Of a stretch of DNA of 64,000 nt, positions 34,199-43,475 are shown one piece after another (position 1 is the first letter of the stretch; each line of letters begins with the position of its first letter). The stretch covers positions 1 to 64,000 of the forward strand of contig CAYLHO010000001.1 of assembly GCA_964383665.1 (NCBI GenBank). The letters run 5' to 3'. This DNA is from UMGS687 sp964383665 (GTDB lineage: Bacteria; Bacillota; Clostridia; Christensenellales; UBA1242). Both the position numbers and the translations under genes were made by a program. Under the pieces are notes generated by a model, which saw nothing but the letters and a program-made list of their open reading frames with translations, ran no database searches and was not told the origin of the DNA.

Positions 34199-37100
34199 AT
34201 GAACGCAACGGCAATTGTTGGGAACAATTTAAGCGAAGTTTCGAAAGCGGTTATTTCGCAAATTGAAATTTCAAGTTCGCTTGAACTTGAAAACTTTGTT
34301 GTTGTTCCTGACAGATTTTCGCTTCTTGCCGAAAAGCTTGTTTTTGAGCAACTTGGAATTTCATCAACGTTTAACATTAAGGTTCTTGGAATTTCTCGGC
34401 TTGCTTCAATTTTTTTTCAAGAGGAAAAAATTCTTTCTCAAAATGAAAGCAGACTTAAAATTTTTCAAATCCTCAAGGAAAACGATTTTGAATTTTTTAA
34501 ACCAAATTTTGACCTTGCAACCGAGCTTTTCAACATTATTTCGCAAATTAAATCAAGCAAAGTTTCGCTTTTGGAGCTTGAGAAAAGTTGCAAAACGCAA
34601 AAGCAAAAAGAAATTGCTCGCGTTTTTTCAATTTATGAAGCAACCAAAAATTTCCCTGATCAAAGCGATTTAATTTCAAATCTTTCAAGCAATTTAAAGA
34701 AGGAAAAACTTGAAAATCTTTCCTTCTTCTTTGTTGGATTCGACAGTTTAACTTCGCAAGGGGAATTGCTTTTGGAAAAGCTTATTCTTTTTTCGAAGAG
34801 AATTGTTGTTGGGGCAACGCTTCCTTCTTCTCAAAAGAACTCACAGGTTTATGACAGCGACATTTTTAACAAACTTAACAGCATTTCAAGACGAAACAAA
34901 ATTAAAATTGAAAAGATATATTTAACGGAAAAGGAAAATTCTCTTTCAAGACATATTTTGGAAAATCTTTTTTCGTTTTCACCAAAAGTTATTGAAACAA
35001 CAAAAGTTCATCTTTTGGAGTTTGAAACTCCAGAAAATGAGATTCGAGAAATTGCAAAAACAATTTTGTTTTATGTTAAAAACAAAAATAAAAGATTTTC
35101 GTCGCTTAACGTTCTTTCTGGAAGTTTGGAAACAACAGCAAAAATTTTTGAGCGGGTTTTTGAGGAATATGGGATTTCATATTTTCTTGACACTTCTCAA
35201 AAAATTTCAAATCTTCCAATCCACACTTTTTTCTTCACGCTTTTTTCTTATCTCCAAACGAAAAGCGAGGAATGCTTTTTTAACCTTATTTTAAATCCAT
35301 ATTGCGATGTTCCTCAAAATCAAATTTCCGATTTTAAAAATATTATTTTATTAAATGGTCAGTTTTGCGAGGAACTTGCAAATAATTTTGAAAATATTAA
35401 AGAAATTATTGAAAAAATTAATTATTTTAATAAAAAAATTGAAAAAATTAATAATTTTTCAGGCTTTTCCAATTTAATTAACGAAATTGTTTTGGAATTT
35501 AATTTAAAAGAACGTAATGAGCAATTGATTAATCATTTTTCAAACGTAAATTTAAAAAGTGAAAAAATTTATGTTCAAATTTTTAAAAAGCTTGAAAACG
35601 TTTTAAATGAACTTGATTCAACGGCTGAAGTTGATTTTGAAACATATTCCACATTGTTCCTTTCAATTTTTGGAGAAAAAGAAATTTCGGCAGTTCCAAT
35701 TTCAACCGATTGTGTTTTTGTTGGAAGCGAAAAGTCTTTCTTTGAAAGTCGAGATGTTATGTTTGTTTCTGGCGCAACGTCCGGAACAATTCCGCTTGTT
35801 TCAAAAGACCTTGGGCTATTTTCCGATTCCGACATTGAACAAATCAACTTGGGAATTGAGCCAACAATTCAAATGATTAACAAGCGAAACAAGCAAAAGC
35901 TTTTGTTTGATCTTTGTCCAAAAGAAGAACTTTTTGTTTCAACTTCGGGAAGTGCTCTTGGCGAGAAACTTGAGAAATCGGTTATATTTTCTGAACTTCA
36001 AAAGATTTTTACTTTTGAAAATTCGCCATTAAAAATTTTCAATAATTTCTTTGCACAATTTTTGCCAAGCAAGGAGTTCTCGCTTTTTGAAATCCAAAGT
36101 GGAAGAGATTTTGAACAAAAGATTCTTAAATTAAAACAACAAAAAAAGATTTCAGATGAAAAATTTAATTTGATTTTGGGAAGTAGAAAGAATCAGGAAG
36201 AAAAAATTTCGTGTGCGGAAGAACTTTACAAAAATTTTTCGCCAACAGGAATTGAACGGTTCTTTTCATGCCCGTTTAAACATTTTTTTACGCACGGTTT
36301 GAAACTTAAAGAAAATCCGAAAAATGTTTTTAATGCGCGTGACGATGGAAATTATTTCCATATTGCGGCTCAAAACTTTGTTTCGCGCAATCTGGAAAAA
36401 ATTGGAAATCTTTCGGAACGAGAAATTCAAGATGAACTTGAAAAAATTGATTTAATAATTAAAAATCAGCCGCGTTTCGCTTTGCTTTCAAAAAATATTA
36501 AAAACAAACATATTTTTGAAATTCTTAAAAAAGAAACCAAAATGCTTTTCGAAAGCATAAATTTTGAACGCAAATTCTCAAATTTTGTTGCGAAATTTAT
36601 GGAACAGAGCTTTGAACTTGATTTGGGGAAAAAGAAACTTTTTGGAATTGTTGACAGAGTTGATTTTTTTGACAACTATTTTCGAGTTGTTGACTATAAG
36701 AGCGGGGAAGTTCCAAAAAGTTTGAGAGCAATTTATAACGGAGTTGAACTTCAACTTTTTATTTACCTGATTGCAATGCAGAATAAGTTTGGGAAAGACC
36801 CATGCGCTGGGGTTTATCTTCCAATTGGGGGAGATTTCTCAAAAAATAAGAAAAAATTTCGTTTCGAAGGATTTATTCTTGGCGAGCAAGGAATTTTAAA
36901 GGCTTTCGACAGGCAACTTGGAGATAAAAAAGAGAGCAACATTGTTTCAATTAAGTTAGCGGCAAAATCTTCGCCAGCAAATCTTGTTCTTTCAACTTCA
37001 AAGAATGTTTTTTCGGGCGAGGGATTTGAGGCTGTTATTGAGTATGTTAAACTTTTACTATTAAGCGCGGAAAAGGAAATTTTAAGCGGAAAGATTCCAG

Positions 37101-37252
37101 CAATTCCAATTGAGGGATTCATTTGCAAGAACTGTCAATTTTTTGGAATTTGCTCATTTAAACAAGATGAGCGCGAGGAGCAAAGAGAAAACGGAAAACA
37201 ACTTTCGCAAACGGATTTTATTTCAATTTGCGAAAGACAAAAGCCGAACTAA
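34199..37252 (+). CDS. addB: ATP-dependent nuclease subunit B (AddB/RexB type)
   Basis: Partner of AddA in double-strand break processing. 1017 residues. The N-terminus ENFVVVPDRFSLLAEKLVFE is typical. The C-terminal PD-(D/E)xK nuclease is seen as GIVDRVDFFDNYFRVVDYKSG. Four cysteines for an iron-sulfur cluster fit FFSCPFKHFF before it and FICKNCQFFGICSF near the end. The usual N-terminal Walker A of Bacillus AddB is missing: the position reads IVGNNLSEVSKA, as in RexB-like forms. The ATG lacks a ribosome site. A stretch around 35390-35620 is unusually rich in AAT/AAA/ATT codons. Confidence 0.92.
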   Translation: MNATAIVGNNLSEVSKAVISQIEISSSLELENFVVVPDRFSLLAEKLVFEQLGISSTFNIKVLGISRLASIFFQEEKILSQNESRLKIFQILKENDFEFFKPNFDLATELFNIISQIKSSKVSLLELEKSCKTQKQKEIARVFSIYEATKNFPDQSDLISNLSSNLKKEKLENLSFFFVGFDSLTSQGELLLEKLILFSKRIVVGATLPSSQKNSQVYDSDIFNKLNSISRRNKIKIEKIYLTEKENSLSRHILENLFSFSPKVIETTKVHLLEFETPENEIREIAKTILFYVKNKNKRFSSLNVLSGSLETTAKIFERVFEEYGISYFLDTSQKISNLPIHTFFFTLFSYLQTKSEECFFNLILNPYCDVPQNQISDFKNIILLNGQFCEELANNFENIKEIIEKINYFNKKIEKINNFSGFSNLINEIVLEFNLKERNEQLINHFSNVNLKSEKIYVQIFKKLENVLNELDSTAEVDFETYSTLFLSIFGEKEISAVPISTDCVFVGSEKSFFESRDVMFVSGATSGTIPLVSKDLGLFSDSDIEQINLGIEPTIQMINKRNKQKLLFDLCPKEELFVSTSGSALGEKLEKSVIFSELQKIFTFENSPLKIFNNFFAQFLPSKEFSLFEIQSGRDFEQKILKLKQQKKISDEKFNLILGSRKNQEEKISCAEELYKNFSPTGIERFFSCPFKHFFTHGLKLKENPKNVFNARDDGNYFHIAAQNFVSRNLEKIGNLSEREIQDELEKIDLIIKNQPRFALLSKNIKNKHIFEILKKETKMLFESINFERKFSNFVAKFMEQSFELDLGKKKLFGIVDRVDFFDNYFRVVDYKSGEVPKSLRAIYNGVELQLFIYLIAMQNKFGKDPCAGVYLPIGGDFSKNKKKFRFEGFILGEQGILKAFDRQLGDKKESNIVSIKLAAKSSPANLVLSTSKNVFSGEGFEAVIEYVKLLLLSAEKEILSGKIPAIPIEGFICKNCQFFGICSFKQDEREEQRENGKQLSQTDFISICERQKPN

Positions 37253-37265
37253 CAAGGAAAATTTT

Positions 37266-40200
37266 ATGGAAAGGAAAAAGATTGAGGAACAAGAAAGAGT
37301 TTTAGAAATCAATGGCGAAAGCGCAATTGTTTCGGCTTCGGCGGGAAGCGGGAAAACAACAATTATGATTGAAAAAATTCTTCAATATCTTATGAAAGGC
37401 GTTAAGGTTAAAAATATTTTAGCGCTTACTTTCACCAATCAAGCTGCTTCGCAAATGAAGCAAAAACTTTCTTTAAATCTTGGGAAACTTGTTGAAACAA
37501 CAAATCGAATTGAGCTTGCAAGCGAAATTGATTTTCTTCCTCAAGCCGACATTTCAACCTTCCATTCGTTCTATGAAAAAATTGTTAAAAAATATTTTTA
37601 TGTGATTGGAATTCAGCCAAGTTTTGAAATCCTTTCCAATGAGAAACTTCTTTCTCTTAAAGATGAAGCATTTTTGCAAGCTGTTGAAAATTTGAAAACC
37701 AACTCATTTGAAAAATATATTGAACTTTGCGATGTTCTTGGAAAAAAAAGAAGCGACAAGGCAATTAAAGAAAGAATTTTCAAAATTGATAATTTTCTTT
37801 CGTCGCAATATCAGCCAGAAGAATGGATTAAAAATTTTTCGATGAGATTGTTTGAAAACAAAGAAAAAACTTTGCAAATGTTTTTTGATGAAGTTTTTGA
37901 CAATGCTCGTAATTTGAAGCAAAAACTTTGTTGTCTTCTTGAAAAAGCAAGCGGATTTAATGAGGACGGGCTTTGCGAACATATTAACTTATGCATTTTA
38001 AATATTGATGAAATTTTAGGGTTAAAAGAAAAAGAACTTTATGAAAAAATTAAAGGGGATTTTTCTTTTCCAAAACTTATTAAATCGAAAAAGACTCTAG
38101 AAACTGAAACCTTTTTGGAAGTTAAAAGAGTAAAAGAGGAGTTTTCCGATTTTATTAAGAAATTTAGGGAATATGACTTTGGAACTTATGAAAACATTGA
38201 GCACTCGTTTGAAAGTTGTAAGGGGAACATTTCGGAACTTGTTTCGCTTTATTTAGATTTCAAAAGCATTTTAAACAGCAAAAAATTTGAAATCAATTGC
38301 TATGATTTTTCCGATCTTGAAACTTTTTGTGCGAAAATTTTAGATAATGAGCAGATTTGCGAAGAGATTAAAAATTCTTATGAACAAATTTTTGTTGATG
38401 AATTTCAAGATATCAATCCAATGCAATATGAAATCTTAAAAAAGATTGCAAAAAATAACGTTCTTTATGTTGGAGATGCGAAACAAAGTATTTATGCTTT
38501 CCGACAATCCGATGTTGAAATTTTTGTTGATGTTTGCAAAGATTTTGAAGGAGAAGGAGAAAAACATTCTCTTCCGCTTAATTGCAACTTTAGAACAAAT
38601 AAAAAAATTCTTGATTTTGTTAACGATGTTTTCAAGGTTTTGATGACTGAAAAAAGTTGCGGAATCAACTATGAAGAAAGGGCAATGTTCAAAGGTGAAA
38701 GTGAAAACTCGTGTGAAGGGGAAAGCGTTAAGATAATTAAAATTGCCAAAGAGGAAAAAGAAAAAGAAGAAGCGCTACAAGAAGTTTTTGAAGTTCTTAA
38801 AGCGAAAAGGAACTTTAAGGATTACAGCCTTGAAGCGAAAACAATTTTAAGAGAAATTAATAACATCATAAATCAAAAAGTTGTTTTGGACGAACAGGAA
38901 AGGAGAATAAATTTTGGCGACATTGCAATTCTTGTTAAAAACCGTTCAAGCCTTTTAAAAGATTTGGTTGCCCTTTTTGTTGAGAATAATGTTCCTTTTG
39001 TTGTTAATGATGAGTTCGACTTGCTTTCATCGAAAGAGGTTTGTCTTTCAATTTTAATTTTAAGTTTGTGCTTAAATCAAAAAGATGATTTCGCTTTGGC
39101 GGCGGTAATGGCATCGGCGTTGGGGAAATTTTCTTATGACGATCTTGCGCAAATTAGATTAAACGGGCAAGGTGAATTTTTCTTTGAAAAAGTTAGTGAT
39201 TATGCAGAAAGGAACAGCGATTTAATTTCGCAAAAAATTTTAAAGTTTAATTCGTTGATTAGCGTTTTGCGTTTTGAAATTCAAACAATTGGAGCAAGCG
39301 CTGCTCTTGAAAAACTTTTCATTAAGGAAAACTTTTTCGAGTTTGTTTTGGGGCAAAATGGCGGGCAACTTCGCCTTGAACGTTTAAAACAATTTTTGGC
39401 GCATATTGAACAAACAGGGCTTGATTTTGACCTTTTTAATTTGGTTGAATATCTTAAAAACATTAAGGAACTTAAAACTGCAAGCGTTAAGAAGTGCGAC
39501 GATAATTCTATTTTAATAACAACAATCCATGCAAGCAAAGGACTTGAATTTCCGGTTGTTATTTTAGGGGAATGCGGGAAAGATTTAACAAGGGCAAAGC
39601 CAGAAACCGATGACCTTAAAATTGATAAGAATTTGGGGATCGCACTTAACAATTATTCCAGAGCGGAAAGAAGGGTTTATGATTCAATTTTCAAGAGAAT
39701 TATTGAAATTAATTCCAAGAAAAAAGAAATTGCGGAAAATTTACGTTTGCTTTATGTTGCCTTAACACGTGCGCAAAACAAACTTATCATAACAGGCGAA
39801 GTTCCAAAGGCAATTGATGAAATAACAAAAGAAAGCAATTTGCTTCTTGTTAAGCCTTCATATTTGAACTATATTTTGGGTGCTATTGGGAAAAGCGAAG
39901 TTCAAATTGAAGAAGTTTCAAACGTGGAGGTTAACGAGTTTAAAATTGAAGAAGAAAACATTGAACCGCTTTTATCTGCAAAAGAAAACATTGATTTTGT
40001 TTATCCAAATTTGAATGCAACAAAGCTTGCTCTTAAAACCTCGGTTAGTGAAATTGCTTTTGACGAAAATTCCTATCAAAGCGAAAATTTAAATCCAAAC
40101 CGATTTTATGTTAGCGAACATCTTTCTTCGGCTTCAACGCCAGAGGAGGGAACTCGAGTTCATGAAATTTTGGAAAAGGTTGATTTTTCAAGTTGCAATT

Positions 40201-40592
40201 TGGAAAGAGAAATAAAAAGTTTTAATTGCAGCGAAAGCCTTGCTGACACAATTATTAAAAACATTGAATTAATTAAGCAAGTAATCCCGAACCCAAGTTG
40301 CATTTTCAAGGAAAAGCAATTTATGATTTATGCAAGCCCTAAAGAGATTTTTGGAGAGGGTGAGGAGGAAAAAATTTTAATTCAAGGGAAGTTCGACTTG
40401 ATTTCTGTTGGCGAAAAGGTTGTTTTAATTGACTATAAATACACCTCAATTTCAAACGAAAGTGTCCTTAAAGACAGATATCGAAAGCAGCTTTTAACCT
40501 ATGCTTTTGCTGTTGAGAAAGCAATTAACAAACCGGTTGACGAAATATATTTGTTGAGTTTAAAGAATGCGAAATTAATTAGAATTAATTAA
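37266..40592 (+). CDS. addA: ATP-dependent helicase/nuclease subunit A
   Basis: UvrD-type helicase with a C-terminal nuclease, 1108 residues, working with AddB. Visible in order: Walker A VSASAGSGKTTIMIEKIL, AATFTNQAA-like LALTFTNQAASQMKQKL, Walker B QIFVDEFQDINPMQYEIL, DAKQSIYAFRQSDVEIF, TTIHASKGLEFPVVILGE, LLYVALTRAQNKLIIT, then nuclease motifs GTRVHEILEKVDF and VVLIDYKYTS. The start at 37266 has AAGGAAAA upstream, 13 bases after the addB stop; an upstream frame beginning at 37110 is only overlap with addB. Confidence 0.96.
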   Translation: MERKKIEEQERVLEINGESAIVSASAGSGKTTIMIEKILQYLMKGVKVKNILALTFTNQAASQMKQKLSLNLGKLVETTNRIELASEIDFLPQADISTFHSFYEKIVKKYFYVIGIQPSFEILSNEKLLSLKDEAFLQAVENLKTNSFEKYIELCDVLGKKRSDKAIKERIFKIDNFLSSQYQPEEWIKNFSMRLFENKEKTLQMFFDEVFDNARNLKQKLCCLLEKASGFNEDGLCEHINLCILNIDEILGLKEKELYEKIKGDFSFPKLIKSKKTLETETFLEVKRVKEEFSDFIKKFREYDFGTYENIEHSFESCKGNISELVSLYLDFKSILNSKKFEINCYDFSDLETFCAKILDNEQICEEIKNSYEQIFVDEFQDINPMQYEILKKIAKNNVLYVGDAKQSIYAFRQSDVEIFVDVCKDFEGEGEKHSLPLNCNFRTNKKILDFVNDVFKVLMTEKSCGINYEERAMFKGESENSCEGESVKIIKIAKEEKEKEEALQEVFEVLKAKRNFKDYSLEAKTILREINNIINQKVVLDEQERRINFGDIAILVKNRSSLLKDLVALFVENNVPFVVNDEFDLLSSKEVCLSILILSLCLNQKDDFALAAVMASALGKFSYDDLAQIRLNGQGEFFFEKVSDYAERNSDLISQKILKFNSLISVLRFEIQTIGASAALEKLFIKENFFEFVLGQNGGQLRLERLKQFLAHIEQTGLDFDLFNLVEYLKNIKELKTASVKKCDDNSILITTIHASKGLEFPVVILGECGKDLTRAKPETDDLKIDKNLGIALNNYSRAERRVYDSIFKRIIEINSKKKEIAENLRLLYVALTRAQNKLIITGEVPKAIDEITKESNLLLVKPSYLNYILGAIGKSEVQIEEVSNVEVNEFKIEEENIEPLLSAKENIDFVYPNLNATKLALKTSVSEIAFDENSYQSENLNPNRFYVSEHLSSASTPEEGTRVHEILEKVDFSSCNLEREIKSFNCSESLADTIIKNIELIKQVIPNPSCIFKEKQFMIYASPKEIFGEGEEEKILIQGKFDLISVGEKVVLIDYKYTSISNESVLKDRYRKQLLTYAFAVEKAINKPVDEIYLLSLKNAKLIRIN

Positions 40593-40660
40593 ATCAAAAA
40601 AATATTGAAAAATTATTAAAAAATATTGAAAAAATATTAGTTAATAATTTTTTTATGTGT

Positions 40661-40666
40661 TATACT
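40661..40666 (+). promoter_or_regulatory. -10 box upstream of the AT-hook protein gene
   Basis: TATACT preceded by TGT; the -35 region (TTAGTT, 18-bp spacer) is poor. Directly upstream lie direct repeats of AAATATTGAAAAA (40597-40635). Confidence 0.45.
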
Positions 40667-40697
40667 AACAACGAAATTTAACTTGGAGGTTAAACAA

Positions 40698-43352
40698 ATG
40701 AAATTATTAAACATTGATATTTTTCAAAGTGTAATAAATTTCTTCGAAACAATTAAAACCAATTTTTCGCTTGAATATTTATTATACATATTTATTGGGC
40801 TCGAAATTTTAACTATCATTGTTTTTTCAATCATTGCACACAACGTTTATGAGATGCGTTTAACTCGTGCGATTGACAAAATTAATGCATATTTATATGA
40901 CGTCCAGTATATTAACGAGAGCAACTTAATTGAGTTTAACAACATGATGAAAAGAGTTCCAAAAACTCTTCGATATCACTGGCAACAATACATGCTTAAC
41001 AGAGATAAAGCGCCAAGTGAATATATGTCGGTTGTTAACTGCATCGACAGACCTCTTAAAAGCAGTTCACTTTCGGCAAACATTAAAGTTGCAAAAACAT
41101 TGAGTTATATCTATGCAGTTCTTTCGCTTATTTTCTCATGCGGAATTGCTTCAAGTCAAACCGATATTGGTGCTGGAGTTTATATCATTATTTTTGCAAT
41201 CCCAGCAATGGTTTTGCTTTTGAACTATATTTTCACAATTGCATTGGACATTAGAAAAGCAAGCAACACGAACGAACTTTACCAAACGTTCCATATTTTC
41301 AACAGATTTATTGATAAGGCAGTTTCAACAATGCCAAGTTATGTTGATTTTGAAGTTTTGTTTACAGCAAAAGAAATCAAACGCGGAATTCCAGTTTTGA
41401 ACGAGTACATTGAAAAACGTCAACTTCAAGAACAAGAAGAAATGAAGAAGGCAAGAGAGAATGCAATTCAGCATGAACTTTATAATTTTGAAGAAGCGGG
41501 CGAAAAAGGTGAACTTGTTTTGGAACGCGCAATGAAAGAAACGGAAATCTTTGTTAACATGCGTAACCGCTTGAACACAGAAATTGACCAGTTCGACAAA
41601 GAAATGGACAGTCTTAAACGTAGTTTTGAAAACACAACAAAAGACTATCAAAAGAAACTTCAAGCAAGCAAAGAAAACACAGACCGACTTAGAGAACAAC
41701 AAGAAGCAACAACGAATCGTGTTGAAAGCAACTACATAAGAAAACAACAAGCTGACGAAATTAAAAAGCAACAACAAATTGAGAAAGATCAAGAAGACGC
41801 TCAACTTAGATTTAATCAAGAAATCAACAATTTGGCAGCAGAAATTAAGAAAAGAAAAGAAGAGCTTGAGGAAGCAAGGCTTAATGTTGAAAAATCCATG
41901 CTTGCCGAGTACAAAACCTTCTCTAACAAAATTTACGCTGAAATTCGTGAGAACGTTAACGAACATGTTAAAGAGGAAAGAGAAGAACTTATTGGCTCAA
42001 GAGAAGAAGTTGCTCGTGAACTTGAAAAGGCCATGACAAAAATTGATACTCTTGAAATCCAAAATAAAGTTTTGGTTAACAAAGCGGCAGAGCGTGAAGC
42101 ATATGTTAAGGCAAGCGTTGAGAAAGAAAAACGTGAGCTTCAAGCAAGACTTAATGAAAAGCAAGAACAACTTGAAGAAAAGGAGAAACAAATTCAACTT
42201 ATTTCTTCAAATTACATTTTAAATGAAAATCAACCTAAACCTTCGAAAAAAGAATCGAAGGCTGCAGCAAAAGTTGCAACAGAAGAGGTTTTTGAGAAGA
42301 TCGAAATTGAAGAGCCAAAACCAGACCAATTTGGCGGGCAATTCGATGAAAACGGGAACTACACGTATCCATCTGGAGCATATTACGATGCTCAAGGAAA
42401 TCTTCATGAGAACGGCAAAGTTTATGACAAAGACGGAATTTTGATTGAGGATAACTCTCAAGAAGAAGCAAAACAAGAAAAAGAGACTGAAGTCGAGGTT
42501 GTTGAAGAAGCAGCAAACGAAGTTGTTGAAGCAACTCAAGAGATTGAAGAAGCAGCAAACGAAGTTGTTGAAGCAACTCAAGAGATTGAAGAAGCTCACG
42601 AAGTTTCTCAAGAAATTGATGGTTTCGATGCATTTGCAAATGAAGTTTCCCAAGATGAAATTGCTCCAGAAGAAAACGTGATTGTTGAAGAGAGTGAGAG
42701 CGTTGAGGAACTTCCAACAGATGAGCAGCCTCAAGAAGCGGTTGCTGAACCTGAGGAAATTTCCGAAGAAGTTGAAGAGAAACCAGAAGCAAAGAAGCGC
42801 GGTCGCCCAAGAAAAGAAAAACCAGAAGAAGAACCTAAACCAGCGGGAAAACGCGGTCGCCCAAGAAAAGTTGTTAGCGAGGAAGAAAAACCAGAAGCAA
42901 AGAAGCGCGGACGCCCAAGAAAGGAAACTGTTGAGGCTGAAGAATCAAAAGCGGAAGAGCCTGCAAAGAAACGTGGCCGTCCAAGAAAAGAAACTTCCGA
43001 TGAAGAAACTGTTAAGCCAGCAGGAAAACGTGGCCGCCCAAGAAAGGAAACAGTCGAGGCTAAAGAACTTAAAGCGGAAGAACCTGTAAAGAAGCGTGGT
43101 CGCCCAAGAAAAGAAACTTCCGAAGAGGAAACTGTTAAACCGGCAGGAAAACGCGGACGTCCAAGAAAAGAGACTCAAACCCATGAAGAAGCGCCAAATG
43201 CAGAACCAAAGAAGCGTGGCCGCCCTAAAAAACTTAATATCGACGAGAACTTGAAACTTATTGAGGAAAGACTTAAAGAACAAAACAGACTTCTTAAAGA
43301 ACAACAAAAAGCTCTCGACAAAACAGTTAATGGGGTTAATTCAAGAAAATAG
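40698..43352 (+). CDS. Membrane-anchored coiled-coil protein with eight AT-hooks
   Basis: 884 residues, no family recognised. Three membrane segments are visible (about residues 26-49, 132-153 and 158-181). A charged coiled coil runs from about 235 to 510. An acidic region follows (with QFDENGNYTYPSGAYYDAQG and two copies of a 14-residue Val/Glu/Ala unit). Residues about 698-847 hold eight AT-hooks, seven of the form (K/G)KRGRPRK and the last KKRGRPKK, spaced by Glu-rich linkers. AT-hooks bind the minor groove of AT-rich DNA. A short coiled coil ends the protein. GGAGG at 40685 sets the start. Inferred role: linking chromosome to membrane; unproven. It follows addBA and precedes a lipoprotein. 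Confidence 0.85.
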   Translation: MKLLNIDIFQSVINFFETIKTNFSLEYLLYIFIGLEILTIIVFSIIAHNVYEMRLTRAIDKINAYLYDVQYINESNLIEFNNMMKRVPKTLRYHWQQYMLNRDKAPSEYMSVVNCIDRPLKSSSLSANIKVAKTLSYIYAVLSLIFSCGIASSQTDIGAGVYIIIFAIPAMVLLLNYIFTIALDIRKASNTNELYQTFHIFNRFIDKAVSTMPSYVDFEVLFTAKEIKRGIPVLNEYIEKRQLQEQEEMKKARENAIQHELYNFEEAGEKGELVLERAMKETEIFVNMRNRLNTEIDQFDKEMDSLKRSFENTTKDYQKKLQASKENTDRLREQQEATTNRVESNYIRKQQADEIKKQQQIEKDQEDAQLRFNQEINNLAAEIKKRKEELEEARLNVEKSMLAEYKTFSNKIYAEIRENVNEHVKEEREELIGSREEVARELEKAMTKIDTLEIQNKVLVNKAAEREAYVKASVEKEKRELQARLNEKQEQLEEKEKQIQLISSNYILNENQPKPSKKESKAAAKVATEEVFEKIEIEEPKPDQFGGQFDENGNYTYPSGAYYDAQGNLHENGKVYDKDGILIEDNSQEEAKQEKETEVEVVEEAANEVVEATQEIEEAANEVVEATQEIEEAHEVSQEIDGFDAFANEVSQDEIAPEENVIVEESESVEELPTDEQPQEAVAEPEEISEEVEEKPEAKKRGRPRKEKPEEEPKPAGKRGRPRKVVSEEEKPEAKKRGRPRKETVEAEESKAEEPAKKRGRPRKETSDEETVKPAGKRGRPRKETVEAKELKAEEPVKKRGRPRKETSEEETVKPAGKRGRPRKETQTHEEAPNAEPKKRGRPKKLNIDENLKLIEERLKEQNRLLKEQQKALDKTVNGVNSRK
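42504..42587 (+). repeat. Perfect 42-bp tandem duplication in the AT-hook protein gene
   Basis: Two identical 42-bp copies (42504-42545 and 42546-42587), each coding for the 14-residue unit EEAANEVVEATQEI. Recent duplication, since not even silent changes are present. Confidence 0.9.
42791..43232 (+). repeat. AT-hook-coding repeats (eight copies)
   Basis: Eight imperfect copies of a segment like AAGCGCGGTCGCCCAAGAAA, spaced 45-75 bp, each coding for KRGRP(R/K)K. Third-base differences between copies indicate older duplication kept by selection on the protein. Confidence 0.85.
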
Positions 43353-43360
43353 TAAAAATA

Positions 43361-43394
43361 AAAAAATCACTTCAGTTTTTGGGGTGATTTTTTA
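43361..43394 (+). terminator. Terminator after the AT-hook protein gene
   Basis: AAAAAATCAC pairs with GTGATTTTTT around a larger loop. Confidence 0.7.
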
Positions 43395-43475
43395 TATGAA
43401 GTAAAATTTTTATTCATGAATTAAAACGAAAAGTTTTGTCATATAATAAATTTGTGTTATTATTTTAAGGAAATG

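Noticed and set aside
37110..37265. Longer N-terminus for addA
   Set aside because: It would overlap the end of addB for over 140 bases, has no ribosome site, and the conserved part begins after 37266.
41325..42810. Minus-strand frames of 170-213 codons within the AT-hook protein gene
   Set aside because: Reverse reading of Lys/Glu-rich codons gives Phe/Leu-rich frames; no promoter or ribosome site.
42791..43232. Regularly spaced DNA repeats resembling a CRISPR array
   Set aside because: The spacing varies, the repeats lie in frame inside an open gene and code for AT-hooks; no cas gene is near.
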